A stretch of 64,000 nt of DNA from Marasmius tenuissimus (lineage: Eukaryota > Basidiomycota > Agaricomycetes > Agaricales > Marasmiaceae). Each line of letters starts with the position of its first letter. The stretch's first letter is position 1. Of the stretch, positions 1-11,645 are shown piece after piece. Where the stretch lies: assembly GCA_029532415.1 (NCBI GenBank), contig JAQOTA010000053.1:1798001-1862000 (forward strand), read 5' to 3'. A program made the position numbers and the translations under genes. The notes under the pieces are model-generated. The model did no database searches. It was not told where the DNA came from and saw nothing but the letters and a program-made list of their open reading frames with translations.

Positions 1-2403
1 CTAGTAGTAGAGTTGGGGAACGGTTTCTCATGCATCTTGCCTTCAGCACAACCACAACACAGAGGTGTTTTCTTAGTCGGCATCTTAAGGTCAAGTGGGA
101 AACCTTGTGTATGTTTCTGAGCTTTATTCAGGGCTTTATCTGATGGATGCCCAAAGCGTCTGTGCTCAATATCGTAGCCGATGTTGTAAACGACTGACTT
201 GGCCAATAAAACCTCAGCAGATGCTTTCCGCGAGTGAACCCAATAAATGGTTTGACCAGGCATATGAGGGTAGGAAACAAGCGACTGTTGTCGCTGTGAA
301 GAGTAGAAGGCTAACTTCTTTGCGTTTCCACGAATTGATAAACCATCTTGAAGGAACTCTCTCATGGATAGTAAGCATATATCCAATTGTGGTATGTAAT
401 AGACAGGATAGAGACGGGAAATGCGCTCAACAAGTTTCCTGTCATGTTCTTCAATGTTATGCTTAATGAAGACTGTGCCTTTACCCTTGATCTGTATAGG
501 GTTGCCCTTATTCACAGTATTTATGATAGGACCATCAAGCGATTCATATTCAGCAAAATCATTCATGTCATTTGTGAAATGAGAGGAGGTACTAGAATCA
601 AGGAGCTAACCCTGTGCATTGTTCACACTTTTCTTTCCCTTACATTGAGTATACCCCACAAAGTGGGTCGAAATAGCATTGCAAAAATTTACAAGTGATA
701 CCAGATCACTACCACTACCGTGCGCACTACTGATACCAACTAGTTGAGAGCAGTGCTGTAGGTTTGCATCAGCTTGGGAAAGCAGGTCAAGGTATGGTAC
801 TTGCCTGTCATCGTGGAATGATCCAAGAGAGACGTCATCTGGGATGTCCTCAACTCCTGCAGCTTTGGCAATGTTGTTGTCAATGTTGTTACCGAATAAA
901 GAGGTCATATCGTCCATACCATTGTCAGATCCCCAGTCCATCTCTACATCTTCATCAGGGTCAGTGCTGCGAGCATGTTTAGAAGAAGTAGAAGAAGGAC
1001 ATCCGGCTCCTTCATCTTCCGAATCGTCCTCCAGAACTTGCTTGGACGAGGAACCAGGCTTCGAGATACAATCCTGGAGTGAACGATTGGCGGCGGACAT
1101 GATGATCTGTTCGAACGGTTTGAGATGCCACGCCGTCTTAGGTACACCAAGTCTGTCAGCTAAAGACCGTGCTTCACATACATCATCAAATACTGACTCA
1201 GATTACTTGAAGCCTGTGAAGGACTGCATGGCAGCTGGATTCTTCTTGACAGCAGGAGGAACGGTGCTGTCACAAGACTTGTCCCAGTGACCAGTGAAGT
1301 GTGCTGGGGGCGGTGATCCTCTAGCATGGCTAGGAGGGGTGCTGGCGATCTCGGCGCGCAAGGAGTTGTTGACTGCGTTCAACGCAATACGTTCCCTGTG
1401 GTCAGTGACCGAGGAGTAAGGACAAACAGGAGGAGGGGAAGCAACAACGGATGCGTAGGACGCAAGATGGGAGTGACCAGGAGACCAATTGTTACTGCTG
1501 TTGTTACTGCCAGCATTGCCAGGACCCTGGTGCTGGTTGATACCACTGCGAGTACCGCGCTGCTGCTTCTTCTTCTTACCCTTGTTCTGGTTTGAAGAAG
1601 GGCATTGCTGCTGCTGTGGTGGGCGAGTGTTGGTCTGCTGCTGATACCCACATTGCTGGCGTTGCTGCTGCGGGTGCTGCTGCTGACTGAACAATGGTTC
1701 ACGATTTCCAGCATGCTTGACCGCAGAGAGGCAGTTGGCAAGCTGGGGGTTCTGGCATTTGTACTTGACCATGATAGCATCATGGACTTTCGAAACGGTA
1801 ATGCAATCTTCATCTTCAGGATCCCTAACATAGTCATGGAGGGATTTGGATGAGCGGTGTCCCATTCGGGAGGAATAGCAGCGATGAGCAAGAGGGATTT
1901 GATCAACTCGGGGAGAACCACTCCTACCTCGGAGAGTTGTTTGATATAGGACTTGAACTTGGCGATGCTGGCTTGGGGATGAGAGGTGGTAAGTCTGAAA
2001 GAGACGAGTTTAATAAAGTAGCCATAGATGGCAGACAAAGTGGGCTTGCCGTAGGTGAGGTTCAGCTGTTCCCAAGCCTTCTGGGTGTTCATGTCCTTAA
2101 TCAGATCAAAGACCTCCTTGGTAGTGGTGATCTGGATGATTCCCATGAGTTGGAGATGTCCCAAGCAAGACTTTCCTTTTGCCATGCAGCATGCTCCTCA
2201 GGAGGGACAGTGTCACGGACAACGGGGGTAACCCCTGCAGGGCTAGTAACAGTGCCAAGGGGCATGGAGGGACGTGGTTCGTCACCAGTGAGATGACCAT
2301 AAAGACCTTGGGTCTTGCACACAGCTTCCATCTCACTGTAGTAGGTCTGTTTGAAGTTGGTGCCGTCAAAGCGACCGGAGAAGTATTTTTTAATGTCGAA
2401 CAT
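1..2403 (-). pseudogene. copia gag-pol, degenerate
   Basis: Reading leftward from 2403, a Gag N-terminus (MFDIKKYFSGRFDGTNF) gives way to a UBN2-like Gag segment in another frame (from about 2185). A Q-rich/zinc-poor Gag C-terminus follows in a third frame (1865-1203), and 1100-606 ends at NNAQG. The reading then continues after a TAG into the protease and the GAG-pre-integrase domain (HRRFGHPSDKALNKA, then the zinc-type C-x2-C) as far as base 1. The younger element has NSQEWIVDSGASSHF where this one has NAQG-stop-LLDSSTSSHF. The Trp codon is therefore TAG and the protease DSG triad is DSS, both explained by G-to-A changes on the coding strand. At least two frameshifts plus a nonsense codon: not functional. 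Confidence 0.88.
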
Positions 2404-2663
2404 GATAGTAAGAGGTTTTAGAATTTGGTCTTGGATCTAGAAAAGACAGCATGAGCATGCGTCTAATCAACACAGGGAGCAGCCATCAAGGCGCTATGCT
2501 CAAAGAAGAGCATTGGATCCTTTAGATCCGATGTCATCGAAGGATGTACATCAATGCCATAGATCGAGTACTCAATTAAGAGGCCAACGGCAACATGCAG
2601 GTCTAGCATAGCTAGTTGATGACAGCAACCTAGGGGCGCTCGTTATTTTAGTTGGGCTAACCG
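2404..2663 (-). other. untranslated leader of minus-strand copia
   Basis: Stretch between the PBS and the first Gag ATG. No open frame of interest and no further structure seen. Confidence 0.6.
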
Positions 2664-2675
2664 GGGCCCATAACC
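2664..2675 (-). other. primer-binding site, initiator-tRNA half type
   Basis: On the minus strand GGTTATGGGCCC directly follows the LTR. It is complementary to the anticodon stem-loop region (GGGCCCATAACC) of eukaryotic initiator tRNA-Met, the internal half-tRNA priming known for Drosophila copia. The same 12 bases follow the LTR of the copia at 4980. Confidence 0.8.
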
Positions 2676-3000
2676 TGATGAGCCGGCATGACGCCTAGTG
2701 CAGAGGACTACAACATGGCTACACTACTACTACTTACTAGAGAGGAGTTTAGAGAGTTAGAGGCAAGACATAGAAGCTCAAGCACACTATAGATTCAGCT
2801 AGAGAACTACAAGGTTATATACATGTAGGAACAATAGAATCTACCATATAAGGATAACAATAGAAATTGTACATATGAGCATAGTGAACAATGAAGAATA
2901 GAACAATAGCGAATGCATTGTCCTGCATAATACAATGGCGGGAAGTATGAACCAGGACTTCGGATATACCGGGATCTAATTATAGTCCACGGATTCAACA
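2676..3000 (-). repeat. 5' LTR of minus-strand copia (325 bp)
   Basis: On the minus strand it begins TGTTGAATCCGTGGAC at 3000 and ends CTCATCA at 2676, immediately before the PBS. The TG...CA ends and the shared start with the LTR at 4980 define the limits. It lies directly against the truncated BTB-like exon. Confidence 0.85.
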
Positions 3001-3374
3001 GGGATAAGCCTCTGTTCCAGGCAGAGGGTGTGTTGAATGTCCGGCAGGGATCTTGGGATTCATGATCTCATTGACCCAGTCTTTGAGGGCGTCAATTTCC
3101 CCGAATACTATCGAGAGGTGAATTTTGAATGCTTTTTCACTGACCTGCAAGAGATAACTCCAAATCATTCTCACTGAAACATGTCAAGGAGACTCACCAA
3201 AATAACACACCCATCAGGAAACCAAAACCCTTCTTCTTTACAGGTAAGAGTACGCGCTACCAGTATGTCCAGCTTGTGTTGATTGAAAGGGTCCTCTGAA
3301 GTGAGCCTTGCATTAAACTCCTCTGGTGACATGCAGACAGTGGGACTTTCAGTGGCAACTGACCGGCCTCCCAT
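3001..3374 (-). pseudogene. BTB/POZ-like gene truncated by copia insertion
   Basis: Exon 1 (3374 down to 3198) encodes a segment with FWFPDGCVIL. A 53-bp intron (3145-3197, GTGAGT...TTGCAG, phase 0) follows, then exon 2 (3144 down to 3001) with VSEKAFKIHLSIV. The FWFxDGxVxL...FxxHxSxx pattern resembles the start of the BTB domain found in large mushroom BTB families, where it mediates dimerisation or Cul3 binding. The frame runs out of exon 2 straight into the copia LTR, where TGTTGA gives Cys-stop, so most of the domain is lost. The start at 3374 (MGGRSVATES) is the first in-frame Met, but earlier exons are possible. The BTB assignment rests on a short motif only. Confidence 0.5.
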
Positions 3375-4979
3375 TGTCTATAAGGTAGATGAAGGCTAAA
3401 AGAGAATGGCTGGCTCAACAGTCGTTGTGGTGGTGAAAAAAGGTTTGCAGCGGGCATGTGTCCAAAGGTTGAACTTCTTCTAGTATAGCATTTGCCTCTT
3501 TGCTCACATTCTCCCTTCAGGGCACTATGAATGATTTCGTACCACTTCCTGCACCATCTGCTAACATACCTTGGTCTCCCAATGTCCTCAATGCTGCTCA
3601 GCGATTGTCAGTGATCTTCACCAAAGCAGTCGTCGTACTAGGGCAGGAGGCAGAGGCCAGTCAGCTGGCTATACACAAGGAATTGATAGAGCATGAAGCA
3701 TGACCTTTACTGGAGGCTTTCAAGGTTGAAGCTGCTACTGAAGGTATTCCCAAGGCCTGGGCTCACCTCAATGCAGAGAGATTTGCTCCATTAGCAGTGT
3801 GGTTGGCAAGGGCACACACAACAGCAAAGAATCAGTAATATTTTTCAGTTCTGCAGAGTTGAAAGCTACAAAACTGACCAGCCCATGATACTACAGCGAA
3901 GACAGAAATGTTTCTATACCAAAGCCTGTGGGATTGGTTTGCAACAAAAAACGCGGTCCACCTTCAAAGGTCATTGACTCTGGTTTCCTGCGGGAGGCGA
4001 TGAAATCGGGGCGTCGAATAACCATTGCAAAGCTGACACAGGCCCTACCTGTTTACTGGAATACAATCAGGAAATATATCAAAGTATGTCTTTCAGTCTT
4101 TTAACAGCAATACACGGCTGATTTGAAGTAGAGTTATGGACTTGAAGACTGGAGATTCAGCCGAATCTCAAATTGTGACCTGGATAAGATAGTTTGGAAT
4201 TACCGGCGTGAGCATCCTGGTTCAGGGCTCTCATATCTCATCAGCCATCTGCAGTCACATCACAACCTCCGACTCCAACACCATCGAGTTCTTGCTTCAA
4301 TTGCACGTGTGGATGGACTAGGGATAATACTCCGATGAAACCATGCCATACGTAGGTGCAAGTATAGAGTGTCACGACTGAATGCCTTGTGGCACATTGA
4401 TGGCCATCATAAGCTAATACTGTGGGGAATAGTAATACATGGTATTGTGGATGGGTATGGACATGATGTAAGTGTTTTGACTTGATGGACATTTGGATAC
4501 AATCTCTGAACAGCTTCTTCAGGTTATGGGTCTGCAAGCGAGTACCAATAACCGTGCTGATACAGTGCTGCAAGTCTTTCACAGTGCAGTGGAACACTAT
4601 GGGACACCTTTCAGAATGAGGGGCGACTATGGAACTGAGAACAAGCTGGTCGCACTGTATATGATCTTGACTCGGGGAGCCAACCAAGGGTCATTCATCT
4701 GGGGATCATGAGCTCCCAATAGCTTTATAGATATTCTTTACACTGACTATTGTGGTTGTTCCCATGACACCTAGGTCAACTCGGAATACGCATATCGAAC
4801 ACTTGTGGGTGGAGGTTGGACGGCAGTTTGCACGACCGTGGAGATTCTTCTTCAGGCTTGAAGCTATACACAATCTAACACGCTCCAACGATCAACACGT
4901 CTGGCTCCTCCAATTTCTCTTCCTTGACTCAATCAATGTTGACTGCAAAACATTCCAACAGGAATGGAATGGTCATCCT

Positions 4980-5237
4980 TGTTGAATCCGGACTACCGGA
5001 TATATGGACCGTTGTATCGGGCCGCATATATGCTTCAATCGTTTCACTATGATCTATGCTATTCCTAGTCACTCCTGTTATAGAAGATACAGCCACCTCT
5101 GTATAGTATATAAGTAGCTCTGTATCTACATGCAATACCAGTACTTTTACTACTCTCGTTGCTGCCTCTAAGCCTATCTCCAGGTGAGCTAGTCTGTCCC
5201 ATGCTGCCACTGCGTGGGCAGGACCTCTGCCTCAACA
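4980..5237 (+). repeat. 5' LTR of copia (258 bp)
   Basis: Starts TGTTGAATCCGGACTACC, ends CTGCCTCAACA. It contains an obvious TATA box and is followed directly by the PBS. Identical to the 3' LTR except at position 5019. Confidence 0.95.
5107..5114 (+). promoter_or_regulatory. TATA box in copia 5' LTR
   Basis: TATATAAG in the middle of the LTR; the same box is at 10937-10944 in the 3' LTR. Probable core promoter for the genomic RNA. Confidence 0.65.
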
Positions 5238-5249
5238 GGTTATGGGCCC
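5238..5249 (+). other. primer-binding site (half initiator tRNA)
   Basis: GGTTATGGGCCC begins at the first base after the LTR and complements the anticodon-arm region of initiator tRNA-Met, as in Drosophila copia. Confidence 0.82.
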
Positions 5250-5565
5250 CGGTGCCCTGTCGATGTGCCCTGCGATGGCAGCTCTCTAGGATGTGCACCT
5301 TTATTGTGTGCTGCCTATGATGATGCGCTATTGTGGTCGTTGCACTCGATAACCATCGTGACTGCTTAATCGCTGTCGTGATGGGCAGACCGTTAACACC
5401 GGTTCTGGACCTGTGAAGTCGACATCTTCATTGATGTTTGACGATGGTGGACTGTGTCCTCAACAACGATCGATGGCTATCGCCGTTGACCGTGCAGTGA
5501 TTTCTTTTATCATTGCCTATGATGATGAACCTATGCTGATCGTTGTTTTATTACTCCAGATCGCT
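5250..5565 (+). other. copia leader
   Basis: Stretch between the PBS and the probable Gag start at 5566. The Gag frame is open from 5413, but the N-terminal block beginning MASVMSTLIPTVEVFSGV at 5566 looks like the true Gag start. Confidence 0.5.
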
Positions 5566-8500
5566 ATGGCTTCTGTTATGTCTACCCTTATCCCCACCGT
5601 TGAGGTCTTCAGCGGTGTCAACTGGCGCAAGTGGTCCAAGGGACTTGGTACCTATGCGATGATCAACGAGTTCTACGACCATTATACCAACGACGATCCT
5701 GAACCTACTGAACCCGACAAACCTAAAGAACCACCAGAACCCAAGCCAACTACTCGCACTGTCACTGTTGCTGCTACAACTACAACTGAAGCGACTACAC
5801 GTACGGAGACGATCTCTCCTACCGACGCTCAGATGCAGCAGTATGCTAGGGACCTGGAGCAGTATGCTAACGCTTTGGAGAGGTATGAAAAGGAGGTTCT
5901 CAGGTATGAGAAGGATAATCGACGTTGGAAGAAGTATGAATTCAAAGCCATGGGTGCACTACGTGCCACCACCACTATTGCCGTGCAGAGTATTATCGAG
6001 GATGATGATACGGCTTGGGGTGCTTGGGAGAAGATCAAAGCTCGTTATGGTCAACAGACTTCTGTGTCTGTTTGGGCTGACTTCAAGTCGGTCATGGAGT
6101 TTCGTTTGTCCGGTGGTAACCCCGTTCCCGAGATTGCTAAACTCGAACTACTATTCGGCCAGCTCACTGAAGCTCAGATCGATCTTCCTACCCTCGTTAG
6201 AGCCATGCTCCTCCTCTCTATTATTCCACAGTCATGGGCCAACGCTCGTGAATTCGCTACCAATGGTAACTCGCCAGCTGAACTTACTTTCGAAGTGGCT
6301 CGTGATGTCGTCATTAACCACTACGAATCCCGCAAACCCGCTCCTCTCGCGTCGCGCATTTCTTCTGTTAAGAAGAAGGACAAGGACCCGAAGTTTAACC
6401 AACAGTCTAATCCTCCTTCGTCGACGTCTAACAATAATAACCAATCTAAGAACGACAACGACCAGAAGAAGAAGAACAACCGACGTGGCAGGAAGAAGAA
6501 GGGTGATTCTCAGGACAACAAGGGTGACTCCTCTCACAAGGGTCATTCTCATATCGCTTCCCTCTCTCATTTGTCCATCTCTTCACCACCCATCATTCCT
6601 GATACTCCATCTGTTGTACATCCCGCGGATCGATCCCGGGATCCACTCCACATGCAGCGTTTCTCTGGTGCTACCTCTGGTGGTACTGTTTTTGAGAATG
6701 CTCAGGCTGCTCGCAGTCTTGCCGATCGTCTTGGTGTTCCTAAGTATGCCCACGTCCTTGAACCTATGGAACAGGGATATGCGGCTGCCTCCTCTTCCTC
6801 CCTCAAGCATCGTATTGATGGTCCCTTCCCTACTGCTCCACCTGCAAAGCGTGCTAAGAGCGTCGAGAAGGTTTACGACCTCTATGATTCTTTCTATGAG
6901 GACTCCGACTCTGAGCGTGAGGATCGTATCGCGTTGAACGCTGTAAACGATTCTTTGCGTACGGAGATTGCGAGTGGAAGTGCCATGGACGTTGACAGCG
7001 AGATCGCAGATGCCGCTGGTTTTTCCGACGATGTTGAGTACGATTCAGTCTCCATCGGATCTGAGGAATCTGACGATGACAGGCAAGTGCCTTATCTCAG
7101 TCTTTCTTCTAACACTGATACGAACCTACAGTGTGCCGCTTTACTAGCCGCTTCTAAACGTAGTAGTTCAGATATCGTGTCCCGTATGAAATTTGCGCAA
7201 TTTATTGGTGATCACTTTGCCACATGTGCCAATTGTAAGGGAAAGAAGGCGACTGGAAACTCGCAAGAGTGGATCGTGGATTCAGGTGCTTCATCGCACT
7301 TCACTTATGATCTCGAAGATTTTGCCGAGTACGAACCCATGAACAATGGACCGCAGCTAAACACTGCACAGAAGGACAACCCTATCCAAATTAAAGGGAA
7401 AGGGACTGTGTTCATCTCTCATTCTGTTGAAGGATCTGACGGTCGTATGGAGGAACGCATCACGCGACTCTATCCTGTCTATTATGTTCCGCTTCTGTCA
7501 ATTCGACTTCTCTCGCTTGGAGAATTCTTGCAAGGTGGTCTGCAAGTACGCAGATCGTCTAGTAAATTGGCTTTTTATCAAAAGGGTCGACGCCAGTTAT
7601 TGGTATCTTACCCGCTCATGCCTGGTCAAACCATTTATTGGGTTAGCTCGCAGAAAGCCTCTGCTCGTAGCTTAATGGCCAAGTCAACGATGGATAAAGT
7701 TGACTACAAGGTTCTACACAGACGTTTCGGACATTGTTCAGACAAGGCTCTGGATAAAGCTCGGAAGCATACTAAGAACTTCCCGGAATTCGACCGAAAA
7801 CCGAAGAAAACCCGGTTATGCCGAGGATGTGCAGAAGGAAAGATGCACTCCAGATCGTTCCCTGATTCCACTACCCGTGCTTCGAAACCCTTCGAGAAAA
7901 TCCACTCCGACCTCAAACAATTCCCCACTGAGTCGTACCACAAATACAAATGGTATATGTCGTTTGTCGACGACTGTACTTCACATGGCTGGACAATGCT
8001 CATGCGACGCAAATCTGACTCTGTCAAGATGCTCCGTGACTTTATTGCTATGGTGAAGGTACAATTCAGTGTCGATATTAAGGAATGGATGTCCGATGGA
8101 GGGGGAGAGTACAAATCGGATGCCTTCGATGATGTACTAAAGGAGCACGGTATCAAAATTCTGACCAGCATTCCATATACGCCGGAACAGAATGGTCGTG
8201 CAAAACGGTTCAATCGGACCATTGTCGAGAAAGCTCAAGCTCTTTGCTTTGATGCTTGTCTTCCACCTTCTTGGTGGGAATTCTGTGTGTTGCACGCTGT
8301 TGCACTTCATAATCGGACGCCGTCCCAGCGTTTACGTTGGTTGACCCCGCATGAGAAGTTGCATGGCAGTGCACCGGATGTTTCAGATCTTTGAGTCTTC
8401 GGATGTGCAGCGTATGCGTTTATTCCGGAAAAGCGTCGAGTTAACAAGTTATCTCCGCGTTCGGAACTGATGACCTTCATTGGTTTTCAGGAAGGCATGA

Positions 8501-10768
8501 AAGGATATGTCTTTATGAAAATGTCCAATAATGCTATCTTCAAAAGCGCCACTGCTCTGTTCGATGAAAACTTGTTCCCGAAGTGTTCTGATAAGAAACC
8601 GCGTGGCTTTACCCCGGTGGGTGAAATCCCTGAAATACCGCCGGTATTGGGTGAAAATCCCAACTTCTCTTCGGATAGTGATGATGATTCGTCTGATGAC
8701 GATCTTTATCCTCTCAAAAACCTTCCAAAGCGATCGGAATCTCCTCATGACGATGATGGAGATGGTCCTGTACCTCAGGGTGAACGTCAACATCCTGATC
8801 CTGATCCTCCGTTCCAGCCTCCCAGGCCACCTACACCTGTTGGTGGTAAAGAGCAGTCTCCGCCGCCAAGGCGTTCAGGCAGGAAACGGACGGGTACTAA
8901 GCAACCTGATAATGTATTTGGTGAACAACGAGACCCAAATAATCCCTCGCGCATTGTGCGTGATATGGAGAGAAACTCTACATGGAGAGATGCCACGGGT
9001 GATAGAGAACCCATGGATCCACCTACTACTCGTAGGAGAGGCAGACCTAGAAAAGTTCCTGGGACTAATCGTGCCAGTCTGTCTACCATGTGTAACTCCA
9101 GGGGGAGTCAGCCCGATAGCTTAGTGCAACAATTATCCCAGGAAGGGGGAGTAGGTTTCGTGATTTATCTGTTAAATCGGGCAGTTCCCGTTCACGATGA
9201 CCTCACCGATATGTCTAACGTTCGAGAGTGGACTCTCCGTGACATACTGAAGCTGCCAGCTGAGCAGCAGAGAGAATGGAAGGCCGCTTGCCGCAATGAA
9301 CTAGAGGCTCTTCGCAAGCGCAAGGTCTTCGAATTGGTTGACCTACCTAAAGGTCGCAAGGCTGTCAAAAATAGATGGGTGTTTGACGTTAAGTCAGACG
9401 GTCGAAAGAAAGCTCGACTTGTTGCCAAGGGTTTCTCTCAGGTCGAAGGTGTTGACTTTGATGAGATCTTCTCACCAGTTGTACGGTTTGAAACTGTACG
9501 GATGATGCTCGCATTAGCAGCTCTCAAAAACTGGCACATTCAGGCATTGGATGTGAAGAACGCCTTCCTTTATGGCGAACTTAAAGAAGAGATCTATATG
9601 GATCAACCTGAAGGTTTCAAGGTTAAGGGTCAGGAAGGCAAAGTCTATCGCCTTCGCCGTGCATTATATGGACTGAAGCAAGCCGCTCTTGAGTGGTGGC
9701 GTGCTCTCAGCTCGTCCATGGAAGTAATGGGCTTCAAACGCTTAACTTCTGATGCAGGTCTCTTCATCTGTAAAGATCGTGAGACTGGTGAAGAATGTAT
9801 CGCTTTGATCTATGTCGACGATGCATTATTCCTTGGACCCAACAAAGCCTTTGTCGAAAAAGAAGAAAGCCGAGTTTATGGCTCGTTGGGAATGCCGTGA
9901 TCCTGGAGAAGTCAAAGAGTTCTTGCGCATGCGTATTCGTCGCAGAGGCCGTAAAATCCTTCTTGACCAGACCGACTACTTGAAGAAGGTCTTGAAGCGA
10001 TTTGGCATGCAGAATGCAAAAGCAGCAGATACTCCTCTTCCTGCCGGCTATATTCCACAACCCAACGAAGGTCCTGTTGATCCCAAACGTCGCGCTCGAT
10101 ATCAATCAGTGATTGGATCGCTTCTGTATATTATGCTTGGCACTCGTCCAGATATTGCCTACGCTGTTACAAAGCTTTCTCAATTCTCTGCTAATCCATC
10201 GGAGGATCACCTGAAGAAGGCGCTTTATATTTGCCGCTATCTTGCAGGAACTCCAGACTATGCACTGGTCTATGATGGAGCCTCTGACGGAGGTTTACTA
10301 GCATTCACTGATTCTGATTGGGCTGCTGATCCTATCAAGCGTCGGTCGATCACGGGCTATTTCTTCAAATTGGCAGGTGGCATCTTCTGTTGGCAATCAC
10401 GCGCCCAGAAGACTGTTGCGCTTTCATCCACTGAAGCTGAATATATGGCGCTATCCGACTGTAGTCGTCAGGCTGTGTGGATTCGACAGTTACTCTCTGA
10501 ACTTGGGATTGATATGACTCCCGTTCCCATATGTGGAGATAATCAAGGCTCGATTTTTATCGCCTCTAACCCAGTTCAAGAACGTCGCACCAAACACATA
10601 GATATTCGCTATCATTACATTCGCGAATGTGTTTCAGACCGCAAGGTCGATCTTTTCTTTATTGACGGTGCTTACAATCCTGCGGACATGTTTACCAAGA
10701 ATTTGGGTCATGTCAAGTTCTCCGCTTTTAGAGAACATCTTGGACTTGAATTTTATTCGTCCGAATAG
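5566..10768 (+). pseudogene. copia Gag-Pol polyprotein with three lesions
   Basis: One frame runs from 5413/5566 to 9900 except for a TGA at 8392-8394, inside DVSDL-stop-VFGCAAYAF, where copia relatives read Arg (CGA). It then shifts: after the RT YVDDALFLGPNK (9811 on) the reading moves to the frame that ends at 10768, consistent with loss of one A in an A-rich tract near 9855-9862. Domains, numbering from 5413: Gag to about residue 560; aspartic protease DSGAS at 623; GAG-pre-integrase HRRFGHCSDKAL; integrase Asp833 and Asp895; RT; RNase H with TDSDWA, STEAEY and DNQGS. The third integrase residue, expected Glu exactly 35 residues after Asp895, is Lys931 (codon AAA, 8203-8205, in NGRAKRFNRT). 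Protease, RT and RNase H motifs look intact. Confidence 0.93.
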
Positions 10769-10809
10769 ACGCTTCGTGCTTTACTTGTACCGCACTTAGC
10801 GAGGGGGAG

Positions 10810-11067
10810 TGTTGAATCCGGACTACCGGATATATGGACCGTTGTATCAGGCCGCATATATGCTTCAATCGTTTCACTATGATCTATGCTATTCCTAGTC
10901 ACTCCTGTTATAGAAGATACAGCCACCTCTGTATAGTATATAAGTAGCTCTGTATCTACATGCAATACCAGTACTTTTACTACTCTCGTTGCTGCCTCTA
11001 AGCCTATCTCCAGGTGAGCTAGTCTGTCCCATGCTGCCACTGCGTGGGCAGGACCTCTGCCTCAACA
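10810..11067 (+). repeat. 3' LTR of copia (258 bp)
   Basis: Preceded by the polypurine tract GAGGGGGAG (10801-10809), ends CTCAACA at 11067, and is followed by the TSD ATCCT. One mismatch to the 5' LTR. Confidence 0.95.
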
Positions 11068-11645
11068 ATCCTATATCAGGCAAAGGCCATAACACGTCCC
11101 CAAATGTACGTTTACCACTTTGCAATTGCGATAGCTGGCTCTCTGATAATGAAGAGCAGGATATGCGCTTCCTCGGAATGACCACTGAGGGCGCATATGT
11201 TGACAATTGTGCCAGAATGTCACCATCAGAAATTCACAATCACTATGGGGCAGATGTCGACCATCAAGAGTGTTCCTCTAACCAAACTGGAGTCGGAAGC
11301 CTATCTGACGAGGACTTTTCGGATATTGGTGAATCAGAGTTGGACTCCAATGATGAAGATTCCAATCTCAAAGGAATTGACCTGCCACTGTCTGCATGAC
11401 AAGTATTTGATGGGTTAGATGGCCTGATGCAACGTGTACACAACAAGCGCTATCCATGTCCCTTCAACCAAGACAAACTTGAACTATTCATTCAGGCTCT
11501 GGCTGTGGCAGAGGAGGAGGACCTTGAACCTCGAGGGTTTGGAATCTTGCCCAAGGAATGGAAGAACGGCTGTTACCCAGCATATGAGTTGCTGAAGACT
11601 GGAAAGAAGGGAACCAAGGAGCTTCGTGTGGATCTACCAGATCAT

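Larger units (their letters stand above)
1..3000 (-). mobile_element. Ty1/copia LTR retrotransposon, partial (window edge)
   Basis: Minus-strand copia element truncated by the left window edge. It shows an LTR (2676-3000), a primer-binding site next to it (2664-2675), and a gag-protease-integrase region reading from 2403 down to 1. It is related to the complete copia at 4980-11067: both LTRs start TGTTGAATCC, both use the same PBS, and the proteins share DDRQVPYL and NCKGKK. It is clearly a different, more decayed family with several frame breaks. The reverse transcriptase part and the other LTR would lie left of the window, so its TSD cannot be confirmed. Confidence 0.9.
4980..11067 (+). mobile_element. 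Ty1/copia retrotransposon, complete, recently inserted
   Basis: Two 258-bp LTRs (4980-5237 and 10810-11067) differ at one position (5019 G versus 10849 A). The insertion is flanked by the 5-bp target duplication ATCCT (4975-4979 and 11068-11072). Next to the 5' LTR is the PBS GGTTATGGGCCC; a purine tract GAGGGGGAG (10801-10809) precedes the 3' LTR. The internal order Gag-protease-integrase-RT-RNase H is that of Ty1/copia. Total length 6088 bp. It sits in the integrase-core gene in the same orientation. Despite its youth the coding region has three inactivating lesions (see the gag-pol entry). Confidence 0.96.

Noticed and set aside
9812..9900. Overlap of two copia frames as a programmed frameshift
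   Set aside because: It lies inside the reverse transcriptase just after YVDD, not at a Gag-Pol border, and the two frames together encode one continuous domain. A one-base loss in an A-rich tract explains it.
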